DNA from: Desulfobacterales bacterium | GTDB taxonomy: Bacteria; Desulfobacterota; Desulfobulbia; Desulfobulbales; Desulfocapsaceae | NCBI GenBank assembly: GCA_013042695.1 | Contig: JABDPQ010000168.1 | Span: forward strand, 1 to 10,790 | Reading direction: 5' to 3' | Length of the DNA stretch: 10,790 nucleotides | Part shown: positions 7,247-10,790 of the stretch, in pieces | How positions within the stretch are numbered: the first letter of the stretch is position 1 | How the letters are laid out: each line of letters starts with the position of its first letter | Made by a program: the position numbers and the translations under genes | The notes under the pieces: model-generated | Seen by the model: the letters and a program-made list of their open reading frames with translations, nothing else | The model's database searches: none | Told to the model about the DNA's origin: nothing

Positions 7247-7312
7247 CTTATTCGCAATAACCAATTTCTCTTCCGGTGATCGGGATTTTCGAGGTTGTAG
7301 ATTTATTTCGGC
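7247..7312 (-). repeat. Degenerate coding repeat, copy C
   Basis: This is the longest-reading copy. On the minus strand it gives AEINLQPRKSR then SPEEKLVIANK, inside an open frame of 77 codons (7214-7447) that otherwise resembles nothing I know. It aligns without gaps to copy A over 66 bases with mostly third-position or paired changes. The frame has no ribosome site that I can see and is taken as a relic of an element present in several places in this genome. Confidence 0.6.
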
Positions 7313-7471
7313 AGGACGTAATAGTCTCCTCATAATATTTTGATACCGGAAATTTAACCGAGGCTCAGGAAAAGGTGGAACTGTCATATGAAACAGAAGT
7401 ACTATACCGTAAGAATAGCCATCGGGCCTAACTAGTAAATGCAACATCGTGATGATGGATTGGAATATTTG

Positions 7472-7705
7472 CTATTTCGGTGAAGCGGCGATGTACAGAA
7501 ACAAGTGTGCCACGAAACCACGCATGGGTGCTTTGCATCCAGTGCAACAAAATAGACGCGACTTGCCAACGCCGGGATCGCCCACCAGGGCCACCACTTG
7601 ACCATGCCCCGCACGGACCTTACCGAAGGCCTGGTTTACACTTTGGAGATCGACCTCTCGACCCACGCTAATGATAGCAGGTCCAAATCTATTTACCTTT
7701 TGAAA
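7472..7705 (-). pseudogene. Broken AAA-ATPase fragment (cyclase/AAA-type module)
   Basis: On the minus strand the frame reads ...SVGREVDLQSVNQAFGKV and then RAGHGQVVALVGDPGVGKSR. This is the start of an AAA_16/STAND-type ATPase: the VGRE entry motif, then a canonical Walker A (GDPGVGKS, encoded at 7559-7582). Similarity stops right after the Walker A motif and the frame ends at 7472, so sensor and Walker B parts are gone and no start or upstream domain is present. The same module lies in the intact cyclase gene 120 bases away on the other strand (VGKERE ... AEAGVGKS), but the two sequences are clearly different, so this is a relic of another family member rather than a recent partial duplication. 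It is also more GC-rich than its surroundings. Confidence 0.7.
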
Positions 7706-7792
7706 GATTGACGAGTGGCTTTAAATGGTTAGGTTTTCTGCATTGGGTGGCCAGCTCATGTATTGCCAACATGCTCTAATCAAGTATTCTTA

Positions 7793-7798
7793 TATAAT
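7793..7798 (+). promoter_or_regulatory. Candidate -10 box upstream of the cyclase gene
   Basis: A perfect TATAAT lies 27 bases before the GTG start. No good -35 is found at 16-18 bp; TTGCCA at 7763-7768 is 24 bp away but sits 16 bp from an alternative, weaker TATTCT (7785-7790). The exact promoter is therefore uncertain. Confidence 0.35.
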
Positions 7799-7810
7799 CT
7801 CAAATGACTG

Positions 7811-7818
7811 AGGGAGGG
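7811..7818 (+). promoter_or_regulatory. Ribosome binding site that fixes the GTG start
   Basis: AGGGAGGG lies 7 nt before GTG at 7826. There is no ATG at the N-terminus; the first in-frame ATG (8117) falls inside the cyclase domain, so the GTG is the only start that keeps the zinc ribbons and the whole cyclase domain. Confidence 0.8.
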
Positions 7819-7825
7819 CATCAGA

Positions 7826-10790
7826 GTGCAATGCCCAAAGTGTCAGTTTGAGGCCCCCGAAGACTCTATTTTTTGTGGGGGGTGCGGTACACAACTTACG
7901 ATTAGTTGTTCAAATTGCGGATCAACTCCGCCGCCAGGCTTCAAGTTTTGCAATAAATGCGGCCATGATCTTAGGAAGCCTTCAGAAGAAAATCCTGTAG
8001 ACCTCACCTTTAACCAGAAAATAGAAAAGATTCAAAAGTTCCTTCCAGAAGGCCTTACAGAGAAAATCTTATCTCAAAAAAACAGAATTGAAGGTGAACG
8101 AAAACAGGTAACGGTGATGTTCTGCGATATGGAGGGCTTTACCCCTTTATCGGAAAAGCTCGGTATCGAAGAAACATACTCGATCATGGATCAAGTTTAC
8201 GAAATCCTTATCCACAAAGTCCACGACTATGAGGGTACAGTTAATGAGATGACCGGTGATGGTATTATGGCTTTATTTGGAGCTCCTCTTGCTTTGGAGG
8301 ATGCACCGCAAAGAGCAATTCGATCAAGTCTTGCCATTCACCGAGGAATAGCAAAATTCAGTACACAACTGAAGCAAAAACGAAAAGATGTACCGGCAAT
8401 TAAAATGCGGATAGGTATTCATTCTGGACCGGTAGTGGTGGGTACTGTGGGCAACGATTTACGTGTTGAGTTTAAGGCTGTTGGAGATACAGTAAACCTG
8501 GCCTCCAGAATGGAAAGACTGTCTCAACCCGGAACGACCTATATTACCGAATACACGTTTAGGCTCACAGAAGGATTATTTCGTTTTGAAGGTTTAGGCC
8601 AACAAATGATTAAAGGCAAGGAAGCGCCTGTAAATGCCTACCGTGTCATTGCGCCAAGTACGAGAAGGACGCGTTTTGATGTCAGCGCCAATCGAGGGCT
8701 TACCCCTTTTGTTGGAAAGGAACGGGAGCTTGAGCTTCTGCTTGATGGTTTGGATCGGGCCAAAGCAAGCAGGGGACAAGCCTTTTCTATCATGGCTGAA
8801 GCAGGGGTAGGCAAATCGAGGTTGTTATATGAGTTTCGAAAGGCCGTAGCCCACGATGACGTTACCTTTTTGGAGGGAAAGTGCCTCTCGTATAGTAAAA
8901 GCACACCTTATCATCTGCATATTGATATTCTGAAAGCAAACTTTGATATCAGAGAAGGAGACAACGATTCAGAGATTAAGGAAAAGGTTAAAAGAGGCAT
9001 CAAAATAGTAAACGCAGTTGAAGATTTTTCCCTCCCTTATTTCCTGGAATTATTGTCTGTCAAAGAAAGTGGTATAAATAATCTATCTATTAGTCCTGAA
9101 GAGAAAAAAAGGCGGATTATTGAAGCATTAAAGCAAATTATTCTGAAAGGTTCAGGGATTCGACCTTTGATCTTGGCCTATGAGGATCTCCACTGGGTGG
9201 ATAAAAGTTCTGAGGAAGTATTGAAATATCTATTAGAAAGCATTCCAGCAGAAAGGGTCTTGTTGATATTTACCTACCGTCCAGAATTTGTCCACACCTG
9301 GGGTGCTAAATCCTATCATAATCAATTAATCTTGAACCGACTTTCCAACCGGGAAAGCCTCATTATGGTCTCTCATCTTCTTAACACGGATGAGCTCGAC
9401 AGAGATCTTGAGGAATTTATCCTTGAAAAAACAGAAGGAAACCCTTTTTTCATCGAGGAGTTAATAAAATCATTGGAAAATTTAAAGATTTTAAAGAGAG
9501 AGGACAATCGATATCAAATTTTGAAAAACATCAAGGCAGTGACCATCCCGGCAACTATTCAAGATGTGATCATGGCTCGGATTGACTCCTTTGCTGAAGG
9601 GATAAAGAGCCTGGTTCAAACAGCATCGGCAGTTGGAAGAGAGTTCAACCATTATTTGATAAAGAAGGTGACAGGTTTTGCGGAACAGGAGTTGCTGTCT
9701 CGTTTATCTACCTTAAAAGACTCGGAGCTTATCTATGAAAGAGGGATATATCCTAAGTCGACCTACATCTTCAAGCATGCGCTCACCCAAGAGGTCGTTT
9801 ATGACAGCCTACTTCTAAAAAAGAGAAAGAAAATCCATGAGAAAATTGGAAATGCCATTGAAGCCCTCTACTCGGATAGACTCGAAGAACACTATGAGTT
9901 ACTGGCCTATCACTATGCGCTAAGTACCAGCACGGAAAAGGCGGTGGAGTATTTAGATCTGGCAACTAAAAAAGCGATAAGGGTCAATGCCATGGAAGAG
10001 GCAAAGGCTTACTTTGATGAGGCTATGGCGCTCCTAGACACCCTGCCTGATAACGATGAGAATCGACAGCGGCGAATCTCTCTTTTGGTGAACCAGGGGG
10101 AGGCGTTTTATGTGCTCCTAAAGACCGACGAGTACTACAAACTTTTAACCCGATACGAGCACATGGCTATCGAGTTAGAAAATCAGGCACTATTGGGAGC
10201 TCTCTATAGCCGTATGGGGAACTGTGAGCATTCGTATGGTGAATTTGATAAGGCTATCAAAACATCGACCAAAGCGGCCGAACTCTGTGAGGCCGGGGGC
10301 AACGCTGAAGATGCCGGATATGCATATGCCTGGCTGGGTTGGCACTATTTATACAGAGGCCACTTTGAACGAGTCTTCGCCGTAAAAAAAGAGCTTCTTC
10401 GCTTGATGGAGCAGCAGTTTAACATAGGCTGGTATGTGAGGGGGTTATGTGTATCCTCAAGGGCAAACATGTGTCTCGGTCTTTGGGAGGAGGCTGTACA
10501 GGATGCAAAAAAGGCACTAAAGGCTGCTGAGGAATCCTCAGATAATAGCTATGTTGTGTTTGCGATCTGGACCCTATCGATGGCCTATACCTGGAGAGGA
10601 GATCCGAGTAGAGGGGTTGAATACGGGGAACTAGCATTGCAGAATGCTGTCACACCCGCGGACAAGGCTTGGGCGCAGAGGGGCCTTGGGTGGGCCTTAT
10701 GTCGAGTTGGAGATGCAAAGAGAGGAATTGACCTTTTGACCTCAGCGTTGAAGAATTTTCAAACTGGTCACCATATGGCGGGTGTAATTC
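7826..10790 (+). CDS. Zinc-ribbon class III nucleotide cyclase with AAA-ATPase and TPR region (3' partial)
   Basis: The frame is open for 988 codons and runs off the window, so the true C-terminus is missing. Domains in order: a double zinc ribbon (Cys3/6 and Cys17/20; Cys28/31 and Cys42/45); a helical linker (about 57-90); a class III cyclase domain (about 92-276) with metal-binding Asp101 (FCDMEGFT) and Asp145 (TGDGIMALFG) and transition-state Asn224 and Arg228 (VNLASR); an AAA_16/STAND ATPase (about 295-560) with VGKERE, Walker A AEAGVGKS at 324-331 and Walker B ending EDLHW at 453-457; and a helical TPR-like C-terminal region from about 700 on. The family makes cyclic nucleotides under control of an ATPase/TPR sensor, probably in the cytoplasm. 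Glu141 occupies the position that is Lys in many adenylate cyclases and Glu in guanylate cyclases, so the product is not certain. The first glycine of Walker A is Ala324. It is transcribed divergently from the DUF3141 operon. Confidence 0.93.
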   Translation, partial: MQCPKCQFEAPEDSIFCGGCGTQLTISCSNCGSTPPPGFKFCNKCGHDLRKPSEENPVDLTFNQKIEKIQKFLPEGLTEKILSQKNRIEGERKQVTVMFCDMEGFTPLSEKLGIEETYSIMDQVYEILIHKVHDYEGTVNEMTGDGIMALFGAPLALEDAPQRAIRSSLAIHRGIAKFSTQLKQKRKDVPAIKMRIGIHSGPVVVGTVGNDLRVEFKAVGDTVNLASRMERLSQPGTTYITEYTFRLTEGLFRFEGLGQQMIKGKEAPVNAYRVIAPSTRRTRFDVSANRGLTPFVGKERELELLLDGLDRAKASRGQAFSIMAEAGVGKSRLLYEFRKAVAHDDVTFLEGKCLSYSKSTPYHLHIDILKANFDIREGDNDSEIKEKVKRGIKIVNAVEDFSLPYFLELLSVKESGINNLSISPEEKKRRIIEALKQIILKGSGIRPLILAYEDLHWVDKSSEEVLKYLLESIPAERVLLIFTYRPEFVHTWGAKSYHNQLILNRLSNRESLIMVSHLLNTDELDRDLEEFILEKTEGNPFFIEELIKSLENLKILKREDNRYQILKNIKAVTIPATIQDVIMARIDSFAEGIKSLVQTASAVGREFNHYLIKKVTGFAEQELLSRLSTLKDSELIYERGIYPKSTYIFKHALTQEVVYDSLLLKKRKKIHEKIGNAIEALYSDRLEEHYELLAYHYALSTSTEKAVEYLDLATKKAIRVNAMEEAKAYFDEAMALLDTLPDNDENRQRRISLLVNQGEAFYVLLKTDEYYKLLTRYEHMAIELENQALLGALYSRMGNCEHSYGEFDKAIKTSTKAAELCEAGGNAEDAGYAYAWLGWHYLYRGHFERVFAVKKELLRLMEQQFNIGWYVRGLCVSSRANMCLGLWEEAVQDAKKALKAAEESSDNSYVVFAIWTLSMAYTWRGDPSRGVEYGELALQNAVTPADKAWAQRGLGWALCRVGDAKRGIDLLTSALKNFQTGHHMAGVI

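Larger units (their letters stand above)
6769..7825. other. Gap with gene and element remnants between divergent genes
   Basis: This gap lies between the divergently transcribed DUF3141 operon and the cyclase gene, so both promoters should be here. It contains a 10-bp palindrome TCAATATTGA (6778-6787) just before the DUF3141 ribosome site, an 8-bp inverted repeat (GCTTTCTG 7098-7105 / CAGAAAGC 7141-7148), repeat copy C (7247-7312) and an AAA-ATPase fragment (7472-7705). An open frame at 6803-7204 on the plus strand has no ribosome site and no similarity I recognise, so it is not called. Confidence 0.6.

Noticed and set aside
7214..7447. 77-codon minus-strand frame as a real small gene
   Set aside because: Only the part covering repeat copy C shows signs of coding ancestry; no ribosome site is seen and the other copies are broken, so it is listed as a repeat relic.
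1..10790. tRNA, rRNA or CRISPR array
   Set aside because: No cloverleaf, rRNA-like stretch or regularly spaced repeats were found on either strand.

Overview
The window is bacterial. It carries five genes separated by unusually long gaps that hold debris of older genes and mobile elements. The combination of a zinc-ribbon/class III cyclase/AAA/TPR giant protein, a DUF3141 PHA-synthase-like protein, moderate GC (mid-40s % by eye) and many gene fragments suggests a member of the Desulfobacterota (Desulfobacterales-like). This assignment is an inference from gene content only; no rRNA or other phylogenetic marker is present.

Layout. (1) 117-350, minus: a small predicted lipoprotein with a glycine zipper and a SHOCT-like tail. 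(2) 351-1242: no intact gene; it holds a possible IS end, a degenerate coding repeat (copy A), hairpins, and a tiny leader ORF with a good Shine-Dalgarno just before the next gene. (3) 1243-2244, plus: an aldo/keto reductase with a complete catalytic tetrad. (4) 2245-2706: repeat copy B and terminator-like hairpins. (5) 6768 to 2707, minus: a two-gene operon. The first gene is a DUF3141 protein (PHA-synthase-like alpha/beta hydrolase with a Cys nucleophile). The second is an acetate kinase fused to a PduL-type phosphotransacylase. (6) 6769-7825: a gap of about 1 kb with repeat copy C and a broken AAA-ATPase fragment on the minus strand. (7) 7826 to the window end, plus: a nucleotide cyclase/AAA/TPR regulatory protein, cut by the window edge and starting at GTG.

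How the genes fit together. The operon is the most interesting part. DUF3141 proteins are, from memory, often encoded near phosphotransacetylase and acetate kinase genes. Here that pair appears as one 588-residue polypeptide that would convert acyl-CoA + Pi + ADP to acid + CoA + ATP, with PduL in place of the usual Pta. The PduL half keeps all expected metal-binding histidines. The kinase half carries several substitutions at positions that are near-invariant in acetate kinases (A10, K63, N152, D184, N300, Q303), so its activity or substrate may differ. The cyclase is a separate signalling gene; its upstream gap contains the relic of a second, non-identical protein with the same kind of AAA module, in opposite orientation.
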